55,759 bases of DNA from a bacterium. Its GTDB lineage: Bacteria; Acidobacteriota; Polarisedimenticolia; Polarisedimenticolales; Polarisedimenticolaceae. The stretch is taken from contig JAAELQ010000190.1 of assembly GCA_024226515.1 (NCBI GenBank), positions 1-55,759 on the forward strand. Reading direction: 5' to 3'. The notes beneath the pieces were generated by a model. That model ran no database searches. It was not told where the DNA came from and was given only the letters and a program-made list of their open reading frames with translations. How positions within the stretch are numbered: the first letter of the stretch is position 1; each line of letters opens with the position of its first letter. A program made the position numbers and the translations under genes. Positions 14,191 to 21,489 of the stretch are shown piece by piece.

Positions 14191-15941
14191 GGGCGTCCGC
14201 CCTCGATCCGCGCCAACCCCCGGCGCGCACGCTCGTTCGTCGGCTGCAGCTCCAGCGCGGCGCGGAAGTGTTCCTCCGCGCGTGCGAGGTCGCCGGCCAT
14301 GCTGTACGCCTGACCCAGGTTGAGGTGCGCCTGAACGACGTCGGGTTGCAATCGAACCACCTCGTGCCACAGCTCCATCGCCCGCGGCAGCTCGCCGGAC
14401 TGGGCCAGCGCTGCGCCCAGATTGATCATCACACCGACGTCGCTCGGGTCACGCTCGTGAGCGATCCGGTGCAGCTCGATCGCCTCGGCGATGCGCTTCT
14501 GACGGATGCGGACGGCGCCGAGATGGTCGTACGCCGTGACCTGGCCGGGGTACAGCTCGATCGACCGCTCGTACAGCTCGGCCGCGCGGTCGTAGTCCTT
14601 CTTGCGCATGTAGAAGTTGCCCAGGTTGTTCAGCGCGTCGATGTCTTCCGCGTTCACGCGCAGCTTCGCCTCGTGAGCGTCGGCCAGCATCATGTGGGCC
14701 AGCGTCGCCTCGGGATAGGCCTGGAGGTTGTGCCGCCACAGCGTCGTCGAGCTCTCCCAGGTGCGGATCTGCTCCACCGTGCGCAGCGAGAGCGCGAGCA
14801 GCACGACGCCCGCGACGACGCCCAGCGCCACGCGTCCCTTGCCCTGCGGGAACAGCTCGTGCAGCGTCCAGGCGAGCATCACGAACGCGCCGGTCAACGG
14901 GACGTAGGTGTAGCGGTCGGCGATGGCCTGCGTTCCGACCTGCATGATGCCGATCACCGGAACCAGGGTGCCGACGTACCACAGCCAGCCGACGAGCAGG
15001 TACGGCCGGCGGCCGCGCCACAGGAAGGCGCCCACGGTCACCGCGGCCAGGAGCGCGACGATGGCCAGCAACACCGGCCACGACTGGTACGGCTCGTTCG
15101 ACTCGTACGGGTAGTAGGTGACCAGCTCCGCCGGCCACAACGTCTTGCCCAGATAACGCGCGTAGCTGACGATCGCGTGCGGGATCCGCTCGTCGAGGCC
15201 GAGCCGCTCGAGCGAGGCGGCCGAGCCCTTCGCCCGCTGGGCCAACACGGTCAGCAGCGACGACGACGCGGCCAGGCCGATCAGCGGCAGCTTCTCCAGC
15301 ACCGCAGTCCACGAGAAGCGCCGCAACGGCCAGAAGTCCAGCAGCAGCAACACGAACGGCAGGGTGACCAGCATCGGCTTGGACATCAGCCCCGCGGCGA
15401 AGCACAGCATGACCCACGCGTAGCGACCCGCGCCGCGCCGTTCGACGTAGCGCAGGTAGAGCAGCATCGTGCCCAGCCAGAAGAACGTGCTCAGCACGTC
15501 CTTGCGCTCGGTGACCCAGGCGACCGACTCGACGTGCAACGGGTGCAGCGCGAACAGCGCTGCGACGAACGCCGACGGCGCGGCGTCGCCGGTGAAGCGC
15601 CACAGCACCCACGCCAGCAACGCTGCGTTCAGCGCGTGCCACAGAACGTTGACCAGGTGATGTCCGCCCGCGGACGCACCGAACAGCTGCCAGTCCACCG
15701 CGTGCGAGAGCCAGGTCAGCGGGTGCCAGTTGGACGAGTGGAACTCGGTGAAGGCCCAGACGAAGGTCTCGCCGTCGAGCTTCTGCAGCGCAGTGTTCTC
15801 GACGACGTACTCGTCGTCGTCCCAGTTGACGAAGCCGTTCGACAACGCGGGGACGTAGACGACGAGGGTCACCAGGGCGAGGAGAACACAGGCCAGCGCC
15901 ATGCGGCGCCCGGACTGCGACTCGCTGCGGTGCTGCGTCAT
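14187..15941 (-). CDS. TMTC-like membrane protein with C-terminal TPR repeats (probable glycosyltransferase)
   Basis: 584 residues; ATG 15941 overlaps the upstream stop as ATGA. The N-terminal two thirds are polytopic, with the GT-C-type signature NWDDDEYVVEN near residue 40 and LHPLHVESVAWVTERKDVLS near residue 135. The last 190 residues are TPR units (NNLGNFYMRKKDYDRAAELY and similar). This architecture matches TMTC proteins, which in animals are O-mannosyltransferases. Here it probably glycosylates secreted proteins or lipids from a polyprenyl-linked sugar. Confidence 0.8.
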   Translation of the reverse strand: MTQHRSESQSGRRMALACVLLALVTLVVYVPALSNGFVNWDDDEYVVENTALQKLDGETFVWAFTEFHSSNWHPLTWLSHAVDWQLFGASAGGHHLVNVLWHALNAALLAWVLWRFTGDAAPSAFVAALFALHPLHVESVAWVTERKDVLSTFFWLGTMLLYLRYVERRGAGRYAWVMLCFAAGLMSKPMLVTLPFVLLLLDFWPLRRFSWTAVLEKLPLIGLAASSSLLTVLAQRAKGSAASLERLGLDERIPHAIVSYARYLGKTLWPAELVTYYPYESNEPYQSWPVLLAIVALLAAVTVGAFLWRGRRPYLLVGWLWYVGTLVPVIGIMQVGTQAIADRYTYVPLTGAFVMLAWTLHELFPQGKGRVALGVVAGVVLLALSLRTVEQIRTWESSTTLWRHNLQAYPEATLAHMMLADAHEAKLRVNAEDIDALNNLGNFYMRKKDYDRAAELYERSIELYPGQVTAYDHLGAVRIRQKRIAEAIELHRIAHERDPSDVGVMINLGAALAQSGELPRAMELWHEVVRLQPDVVQAHLNLGQAYSMAGDLARAEEHFRAALELQPTNERARRGLARIEGGRP

Positions 15942-17617
15942 TGGCTCCGTGGCCCCTCCGCCCCCGGCGAGTTGAGCCGGTAGATGTAATAAACGTCTTC
16001 CGGCACGGGGCCGAAGGCAAACGGGGCCGGGCCCCAGAGCTCGGAGTAGAACCCCGCCCCCGCGCCGGCCTGCATCGTGGCCAACCAGGGGGACGGCCGC
16101 TTGCTCAGCTGCATCCCCCGCTCCACCCGGCCGCCGTCGATCGCGCGGACGTTGGCGGCATGGGTCGGGATCACGACGAAATCGCCCGCCGCCGAGCGGT
16201 CGTGGCGAAACTCGACCGCCCGCGCTCCCTGCCGCTGCATGTAGTACTGGAAGCCCCAGTGCCCCTGAAACCAGACCCGGCCCGGCTGCCCGTCGAGCTG
16301 TGCGGCGATCTCGCGCGCCGTGGCGCGGGCGCTATTGGCGCTCGCCGCGTCGGCGCCCGCAACGACCAGTGCCAGGATCAAGGCCGGAGCCAGCGCCAGC
16401 CAGCGGCCCCGGCCCACGCCCCTTCGCGCCAGGCGACGCCCGACGAGCAGCGCCGCCGCCGGCAGCAACGGCAGGACGACCCGGGCGGCGACGAACTGCG
16501 ACACCGGGAAGGCGAAGACGAGCGTCCCCCCGACCCACGCCGCGAGCAATACGCCGAGCGCGTCGCGCGAGCGCCACACGTCCTGTGCGACCAGCAACAG
16601 CAACAGCAGGGCCGCCCCCAACATGGCGCCGGTCTGCGCGGCGAGGGCCCAGCGCACGCCCTCCGCGTCGCGGAAGACGTGGTGGCCGACCGCGCCACCG
16701 AGCCCGAGGCCCACCGCGCACAGTGCGGAGAGCGCCAGAATCGGCAACCACTCGCGCACGCGGAACAGCAACGGCGCCAGGAACAGGATCGGCGTGAAGC
16801 AACCGCCCGCGAACACCAGCGCCGACAGCGCGCGTGCGAGCAACGTGCTTCCGCCGGCCAGGTGCGGCGCGGTGGCCGCACCCGCCGCCTGGCCCAGCAG
16901 CCCGACATCGTACAGACCGCGCGTCATCCACTCGTAGCCGCCGAACGCGGCGAGCGGCAAGAGCAACGCCAGGCTCCACAGCCGTCGCTCGCGCTGCGGT
17001 TGGAGCAACGCGTAGAGCGCCAGCAACGGAACGAGGCTGACGCCGAAGTACTTGGTCAGGCCCGCAGCGGTCACGCAGGCCAGGGAACCGATCGCCGCCG
17101 CCGGCGAGCCGCGTTTCAGCGCGCGCACCCACAACGCGACCGCCCAGACGTACAGCGCCAGCAGCGGCATGTCGCACATGACCGTCGTGGCCGTGACGAG
17201 GAAGCCCGGCGCCGCGATCAGGCTCAGGGTCGTCGCCGCGCCATCCCCCGCGCCCGACTCGCGCGCCAGAGCGTAGGTCCCCAGCGCCGCCGCCAGCGCC
17301 GCGAGGAACACGAACCAGTGCAGCGCCGCTTCGCCCCAGCCAAAGACCACCGCCCACAGCGCCAGCGCATACGGGAAGCCCGGCGGGTTGTGGTTGACCT
17401 CGAACATCGGCTCGAGCTTGCCGTACCAGTTGACGTCGAAGCCGTAAAAGTCCGCCGGACTCTCGTGGATCTGCCGGGCGGTCCAGACGAACAACGGGTC
17501 GTCGACGTGCAGCGCCTTCGTGGAGAACGGCGCCAGCAGCAACAGGCAGGTCGCCGCGACGAGCAACCAAGAAAAAGGCCGGTGGAGAAGTTCCACCGGC
17601 CTTTCGATCTGACTCAC
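15938..17617 (-). CDS. Polytopic GT39/PMT-like glycosyltransferase
   Basis: 559 residues from GTG 17617 (TGAGG about 9 nt upstream). Around 12 transmembrane segments and an early acidic loop motif (HVDDPLFVWTARQIHES) place it in the GT-C superfamily near PMT/ArnT proteins, which use polyprenyl-phosphate sugars on the outer face of the inner membrane. Unusually, codons 5-15 form the terminator hairpin of the preceding selenoprotein gene, so expression of this gene and the five behind it may depend on read-through, or the true start may be TTG 17566 just past the hairpin. It is the first gene of the glycan operon. Confidence 0.8.
   Translation of the reverse strand: MSQIERPVELLHRPFSWLLVAATCLLLLAPFSTKALHVDDPLFVWTARQIHESPADFYGFDVNWYGKLEPMFEVNHNPPGFPYALALWAVVFGWGEAALHWFVFLAALAAALGTYALARESGAGDGAATTLSLIAAPGFLVTATTVMCDMPLLALYVWAVALWVRALKRGSPAAAIGSLACVTAAGLTKYFGVSLVPLLALYALLQPQRERRLWSLALLLPLAAFGGYEWMTRGLYDVGLLGQAAGAATAPHLAGGSTLLARALSALVFAGGCFTPILFLAPLLFRVREWLPILALSALCAVGLGLGGAVGHHVFRDAEGVRWALAAQTGAMLGAALLLLLLVAQDVWRSRDALGVLLAAWVGGTLVFAFPVSQFVAARVVLPLLPAAALLVGRRLARRGVGRGRWLALAPALILALVVAGADAASANSARATAREIAAQLDGQPGRVWFQGHWGFQYYMQRQGARAVEFRHDRSAAGDFVVIPTHAANVRAIDGGRVERGMQLSKRPSPWLATMQAGAGAGFYSELWGPAPFAFGPVPEDVYYIYRLNSPGAEGPRSQ
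17574..17604 (-). terminator. Intrinsic terminator of the selenoprotein gene
   Basis: A perfect 13-bp stem (17574-17586 with 17592-17604) closes a 5-nt loop. On the minus strand it runs directly into a T-run (TTTTTC), while the plus strand has no such tail, so it acts on transcripts from the dsbA-like gene. It lies 25 bp after that gene's stop and inside the 5' end of the next reading frame. Confidence 0.85.
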
Positions 17618-17628
17618 GAACGGAAGCC

Positions 17629-18687
17629 TCAGCTACTCGGCACGGAGAGACCTCGACGCTCCAGCTCCTCGTCGATGATCTGCTTGAACGCGTCGAACGG
17701 CTGCGCACCGGAGAGGAAGCGACCGTTGACGAAGAACGCGGGCGTACCCGTGACCCCCGCCGCCGCACCTTCGGCATGGTCCGCCTTGACCTGCTCGGTG
17801 AACTCACCGGAGTCGAGGCACTTGTCGAAGCGTCCGGTATCGAGACCGAGGTCCGCGGCGTACTTCTTCAACTGGTCGGCGCCGAGCGCCTTCTGGTTGT
17901 TGAACAGCACGTCGTGGTATTCCCAGAACTTGCCCTGGGCGTGGGCACACTGCCCGGCTTCAGCTGCCATCTGCGCGTTGTTGTGGAACGGCAGGGGGAA
18001 ATCGCGGAACACGATCTCCACGTGGTCACCGTACGTTTCCATGATGTTTTTGAGAGTCGGACCGACTCTCGAGCAGTACGGTCACTGGAATTCCGAGAAC
18101 TCGACGATTTGAATCGCCGCGTTCTTGGTCCCCTTTCTCGGATCGTTGGAGGCGACCTTGACCTCCGTTCGAGGCGGATCGAGCAACACGCGGACCGCGT
18201 TCTTGCTCTTGATCGTCGCCACCAACGCGTCGGTCGCCGACTTGCGGTTCTCCCCGACCAGATACTCCCGAATCTGACCGGTGACCTGCTCCATCGAGCG
18301 GCCGCCCATGCGGGCCTTGTTCTCGTTGAAGAACTTCTCGATGTCGGCATCCGTCACCGCCGGCGACTTCTGCGTGATCTCCTGCTCGATCAGCTCTTCC
18401 TTCGACATGCCGCGCGAGGCGGCCTCGGCCTCGTACAGCTTCTCGGCGACGAGTTCGTCGAGCGCGGCGCGGCGAGCGTCGTAGAGCGCTTGGTAGGGCT
18501 TCATGTTCTTGGCCTTGGCCGCGGCGTCCACCTCATCCATGGTGATCTTCTTTCCGCCGACCTCGGCCGCCACAGTGCTGTCGGGGCTTCCGGCCTCCGA
18601 CTCCTGCGTGGCACACCCCACGATGACAGCGCCCCCGACGACCGCGGCGATCAACATCGCCACTGCGTTCAGGTGCTTGTGCTTCAT
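17629..18687 (-). CDS. Selenocysteine-containing DsbA-like thioredoxin-fold lipoprotein (UGA recoded at residue 202)
   Basis: 352 residues if TGA 18084-18082 is read as selenocysteine; ATG 18687 has GAGGGG about 10 nt upstream. Residues 1-25 form a lipoprotein signal (lipobox VIVGC, Cys25). Residues 38-190 resemble the SurA/PpiC N-terminal chaperone region (ITMDEVDAAAKA, DELVAEKLYEAEA). Residues 195-350 are a DsbA/thioredoxin_4 domain: VEFSEFQ, then U202-PYC205 in place of CPYC, FPLPFHNN, and the cis-Pro loop GVTGTPAFFVNG (Pro316). Both sides of the UGA are in one frame and both are well preserved. A hairpin starting 11 nt after the UGA and a tRNA-Sec gene at 22998 support recoding. It would act as an oxidoreductase on the periplasmic side. 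It has its own promoter and terminator. Confidence 0.9.
18052..18070 (-). promoter_or_regulatory. Bacterial SECIS-like hairpin downstream of the UGA
   Basis: On the minus strand GAGAGUC-GGUCC-GACUCUC forms a perfect 7-bp stem with a 5-nt loop, beginning 11 nt after the UGA. The loop contains GGUC, like the apical loop of the E. coli fdhF SECIS that SelB reads. The spacing from UGA to loop (18 nt) fits bacterial SECIS elements. It also codes for SRVGPTL, so sequence freedom was limited. Confidence 0.8.
18082..18084 (-). other. Selenocysteine codon (UGA)
   Basis: The in-frame TGA falls exactly where the DsbA family has the first, nucleophilic Cys of CPYC; the resolving Cys205 is retained. Replacement of a redox-active Cys by Sec is the usual pattern for selenoproteins. 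Confidence 0.88.
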
Positions 18688-18738
18688 CTGCTAAGTCCCC
18701 TCTTTATGGACAATTGACCGGATCTACCGGCCCGGCTC

Positions 18739-18766
18739 AGGTTACCAGACCCCGAAAACCGGTCAA
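18739..18766 (-). promoter_or_regulatory. Sigma-70-type promoter of the selenoprotein gene
   Basis: TTGACC (18761-18766), a 16-bp spacer and TAACCT (18739-18744) on the minus strand. The start point would be near 18732, giving a 45-nt leader with the GAGGGG ribosome site. Confidence 0.6.
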
Positions 18767-18813
18767 GTTTGGCACGCGGGGCCTCCGCACGCAAAAAACC
18801 GGCGGTGTTTCGA

Positions 18814-18842
18814 TTGGAATCCCGCCGGGCCCGGTCTACACT
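18814..18842 (+). promoter_or_regulatory. Promoter for the KDPG aldolase gene, possibly leaderless
   Basis: TTGGAA (18814-18819), a 17-bp spacer and TACACT (18837-18842). Transcription would begin near 18849-18851, almost on GTG 18852. No ribosome site precedes that GTG. Confidence 0.5.
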
Positions 18843-18851
18843 GCACTCGTT

Positions 18852-19484
18852 GTGGATCCGGGAAGCTTCGTCTCTCTGCTGGGGGAAACCAAGGCGACGG
18901 CGATCATTCGCACGTCGCTGGCCTGGGCCGTGCGCCCGGCCATGGAAGCGGCCATCGAGGGCGGCTTTCGCATCATCGAGTTCACGTTGAACACCCCCGA
19001 AGCGCTGGAGTGCATCGAGGAGTTCGCCGGGCGCGACGGCCTCGTCGTCGGCGCCGGGACCGTGCTGACTCCCGAGCACGTGCGCCGCTCCGTCGACGCC
19101 GGCGCCGCGTACCTCGTCTCTCCGGTCGTCGACGACGAGATCATCGCCGAGGCGGCCAAGGCCGGCGTGGCGATGATGCCCGGCACGCGCACGCCGACCG
19201 AGATGCTGCAGGCCCACCGGGCCGGCGCGCTGTTGCAGAAACTGTTCCCGGCTCCGTCCGCCGGACCGGCATTCGTTCGCGCCTGCCTCGGGCCGCTGCC
19301 GTTCTTGCGCATCGTACCCACGAACGGCGTCAACGAGTCCAACGTGCGCGCCTACCTCGAGGCCGGGGCCCACGCGGTCGGTTTCGTCAATCCACTGTTC
19401 GACCCCGACGACCTACGTCACGGTCGGTTCGAGCGCATCGCGCGCAGGGCGCGACGTCTGCTCGAGGCCGTGAGCGAGCGCTGA
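18852..19484 (+). CDS. eda: 2-dehydro-3-deoxy-phosphogluconate (KDPG)/KHG aldolase
   Basis: 210 residues from GTG 18852. The class I aldolase signatures are present: Glu43 in IEFTLNTPEAL as the acid/base and Lys130 in LLQKLFPAP as the Schiff-base lysine, close to the E. coli Eda positions (45 and 133). It cleaves KDPG to pyruvate and glyceraldehyde-3-phosphate in the Entner-Doudoroff pathway, or handles related 2-oxo-3-deoxy acids. No other Entner-Doudoroff gene is nearby, so the physiological substrate is open. The frame is open upstream but not protein-like there, and the start fits a leaderless mRNA. The next gene follows after 2 bp. Confidence 0.85.
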   Translation: MDPGSFVSLLGETKATAIIRTSLAWAVRPAMEAAIEGGFRIIEFTLNTPEALECIEEFAGRDGLVVGAGTVLTPEHVRRSVDAGAAYLVSPVVDDEIIAEAAKAGVAMMPGTRTPTEMLQAHRAGALLQKLFPAPSAGPAFVRACLGPLPFLRIVPTNGVNESNVRAYLEAGAHAVGFVNPLFDPDDLRHGRFERIARRARRLLEAVSER

Positions 19485-19486
19485 CC

Positions 19487-20707
19487 ATGGAGAGACTTCG
19501 CGAGCAGTTTCCCTCCCTCGGGCGGGAGGTCGGCGGTCGCCCCGCCGTGTTCTTCGACGGTCCGGCGGGGAGTCAGGTGCCGCAAGTCGTCATCGACGCG
19601 ATCTCCGGCTATCTGTCCTCGTCCAACGCCAACACCGGCGGCGCGTTCGCGACCAGCGTCGAGAGCGAGGCCGTCGTCGACGAGGCGCACCGGGCGATGG
19701 CCGACTTCGTCGGCGCGTCCGACCCGGCCGAGACCGCGTTCGGTCCCAACATGACCACGCTGACCCTCGCCCTGGCGCGCGCGCTGGCGCGCACCTGGGG
19801 CCCCGGCGACGAGATCGTCGTCACCAGCCTCGAGCACGACGCCAACTACACACCGTGGGTCCAGGCGGCGCGCGACAGCGGCGCGACGATCGTCGAGGCC
19901 GGCATCCACAGCGAGGATTGCACGCTGAACATGGACGACCTGCAGGCGAAGCTCGGCCAGCGCACGCGCCTCGTCGCGCTGACTGCGGCGTCGAACGCCG
20001 TCGGCAGCCTGACTCCCGTCGCCGACGTCGCCCGCACGGCTCACGAAGCGGGCGCACGGCTGTTCGTCGACGCGGTGCACTACGCGCCGCACCGGCTGAT
20101 CGACGTCCACGGGTGGGGCTGCGACTTCCTCGCCTGCTCGCCGTACAAGTTCTTCGGCCCGCACATGGGCGTGCTGTGGGGACGCCGGGAGTTGCTCGAG
20201 GAGCTCACCCCGTACAAGCTGCGTCCGTCCGCCGACACGCTGCCCGGTCGCTGGATGAACGGAACGCCGAGCCACGAGGGCATGGCCGGAACGACCGCGT
20301 GCGTCGACTACCTGGCGTCGATCGGCGGCGAGGGACCCGACGGACGACGCGGCGCCCTGCGGCGGGCGTTCGAGCGCGTCGCCGACTACGAGAGCGGTCT
20401 CGCCGTGAAGTTCCTCGAGGGCTTGTCGGCATTGCCCGATGTCCGCGTGTGGGGCATCACCGACCTCGCGCGCCTCGACGAGCGCGTGCCGACCGTGGCG
20501 CTCACGCACGCGCGGCGCACGCCCGAGGAGATCGCGCGTATCCTCGGCGAGAGGGGCATCTTCGTCTGGCACGGCAACTACTATGCCCTGCCGTTGACCG
20601 AGGCGCTGGGGCTCGAGCCCGAGGGCATGGTGCGCATCGGTCTGCTGCACTACAACACGGCGGCCGAGGTCGACCGGCTACTCGACGAGCTACGCCGGAT
20701 CGACTGA
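19487..20707 (+). CDS. Cysteine-desulfurase-like class V aminotransferase lacking the catalytic Cys
   Basis: 406 residues from ATG 19487. PLP fold-type I, class V: the Schiff-base lysine is Lys221 in ACSPYKFFGPH and the cofactor region includes FVDAVHYAPH. It resembles the VC1184-type 'cysteine desulfurase-like' subfamily. Where SufS/CsdB have HHCAMP with the sulfur-accepting Cys, this protein reads GNYYALP, so persulfide chemistry is unlikely. Selenium donation is tempting given the nearby Sec genes, but the missing Cys argues against a standard desulfurase or selenide-donor role. It forms a two-gene unit with eda. Confidence 0.8.
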   Translation: MERLREQFPSLGREVGGRPAVFFDGPAGSQVPQVVIDAISGYLSSSNANTGGAFATSVESEAVVDEAHRAMADFVGASDPAETAFGPNMTTLTLALARALARTWGPGDEIVVTSLEHDANYTPWVQAARDSGATIVEAGIHSEDCTLNMDDLQAKLGQRTRLVALTAASNAVGSLTPVADVARTAHEAGARLFVDAVHYAPHRLIDVHGWGCDFLACSPYKFFGPHMGVLWGRRELLEELTPYKLRPSADTLPGRWMNGTPSHEGMAGTTACVDYLASIGGEGPDGRRGALRRAFERVADYESGLAVKFLEGLSALPDVRVWGITDLARLDERVPTVALTHARRTPEEIARILGERGIFVWHGNYYALPLTEALGLEPEGMVRIGLLHYNTAAEVDRLLDELRRID

Positions 20708-20783
20708 CATTCAACCGGACTTCAGGGGGTCTGTCCCGCGCTGCTCTCCGTGCGCGCGGCCTCGATCGCGTTGGGGGTCGGAT

Positions 20784-20859
20784 TGGTGGAGCTGAAGGGG
20801 ATCGAACCCTTGACCTCATGACTGCCAGTCATGCGCTCTCCCAGCTGAGCTACAGCCCC
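20784..20859 (-). tRNA. tRNA-Ala (anticodon GGC)
   Basis: The cloverleaf is complete: 7-bp acceptor (GGGGCTG with CAGCTCC, one G-U pair), D arm GCTCAGCTGGGAGAGC, anticodon stem CATGA/TCATG with loop CTGGCAG, T arm with GGTTCGATCC, and an encoded CCA at 20784-20786. The 5' end overlaps the last 10 bp of the DoxX frame. Confidence 0.95.
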
Positions 20860-21431
20860 ACATGGATCGACGGAGAGACGTCGGCCGGATCGGCGCAAAA
20901 GGTAACACTTGCCGAATCCAGGGGCAACCGAGCGCGGGACAAGCGCCGTCTCAGTGCTGGGCGGCGGGCCCCGCGGCGCGCCGGAGCCGCGCTGCGAGCG
21001 TCCAGGGAGTACGCACCCGCCCCGCGCCAGGCCACGTAACCCGAGGCCAGCAGGACGACGAGCGGCAGCGGCAGCGGCGGGACCTCGGGGACGGCGGTGA
21101 CGCCCGCGGGCAGCGCTGCGGGGTCGAGGCCGGCCAGGACCAGCGTCGCCGCGACGGCGGGGACCATCGTGGCCACGCCGAGCAGACCGCCGATGCGTCC
21201 GAAGACGCCGGCCAGCAACAGCACGCCCGCGATCACCTCGACCGCCGGGGCGAGGATCAGGTTCGGCCCGACGAACGGAACGCCGGAGGCCAGCAGGATC
21301 TGGCGGAACGACTCGGGATCGATGAAGTGCTGTGCGCCGATCGCCAGGAGCGGGATCCCGGCAAGCGCGCGCAGGATCAGCGCGGGCTTTTCGGATGTGG
21401 TCTGCCGGGCAAGCTCGAGGATTCGCGTCAT
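20850..21431 (-). CDS. DoxX-family membrane protein with an extended C-terminus
   Basis: 193 residues from ATG 21431 with AAGGAG 7 nt upstream. Four hydrophobic segments, GAQHFIDPESF after the first and PAVEVIAGVLLLAGVFGR are typical of DoxX/quinol-oxidase-subunit-like proteins. DoxX proteins usually end near residue 145 (here GAGAYSLDARS). The remaining 45 Arg/Ala-rich residues look unconstrained and run into the tRNA-Ala promoter and gene, so an ancestral stop may have been lost. Cellular role is uncertain; relatives act in respiratory or redox contexts. Confidence 0.75.
   Translation of the reverse strand: MTRILELARQTTSEKPALILRALAGIPLLAIGAQHFIDPESFRQILLASGVPFVGPNLILAPAVEVIAGVLLLAGVFGRIGGLLGVATMVPAVAATLVLAGLDPAALPAGVTAVPEVPPLPLPLVVLLASGYVAWRGAGAYSLDARSAAPARRGARRPALRRRLSRARLPLDSASVTFCADPADVSPSIHVGL
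20900..20927 (-). promoter_or_regulatory. Candidate promoter of tRNA-Ala
   Basis: TTGCCC (20922-20927), 16 bp, then TTACCT (20900-20905) on the minus strand. The start point would lie about 35 bp before the tRNA. The site sits inside the 3' part of the DoxX reading frame. Confidence 0.45.
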
Positions 21432-21489
21432 GCTGTCACTCCTTGCATGCCCAGGAGAACATCCGGCGCGAGAGCCTATTCCCGCGCGG

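Noticed and set aside
17629..18687. Two separate genes or a pseudogene at the dsbA-like locus
   Set aside because: A single TGA at the redox Cys position, an intact frame on both sides, a SECIS-like hairpin and a nearby tRNA-Sec make recoding much more likely. ATG 18042 has no ribosome site and would begin in the middle of the thioredoxin fold.
19487..20707. Selenium donor (selenocysteine lyase) role for the class V aminotransferase
   Set aside because: Tempting because of the Sec genes nearby, but the loop Cys of that enzyme group is missing and the gene is cotranscribed with eda.
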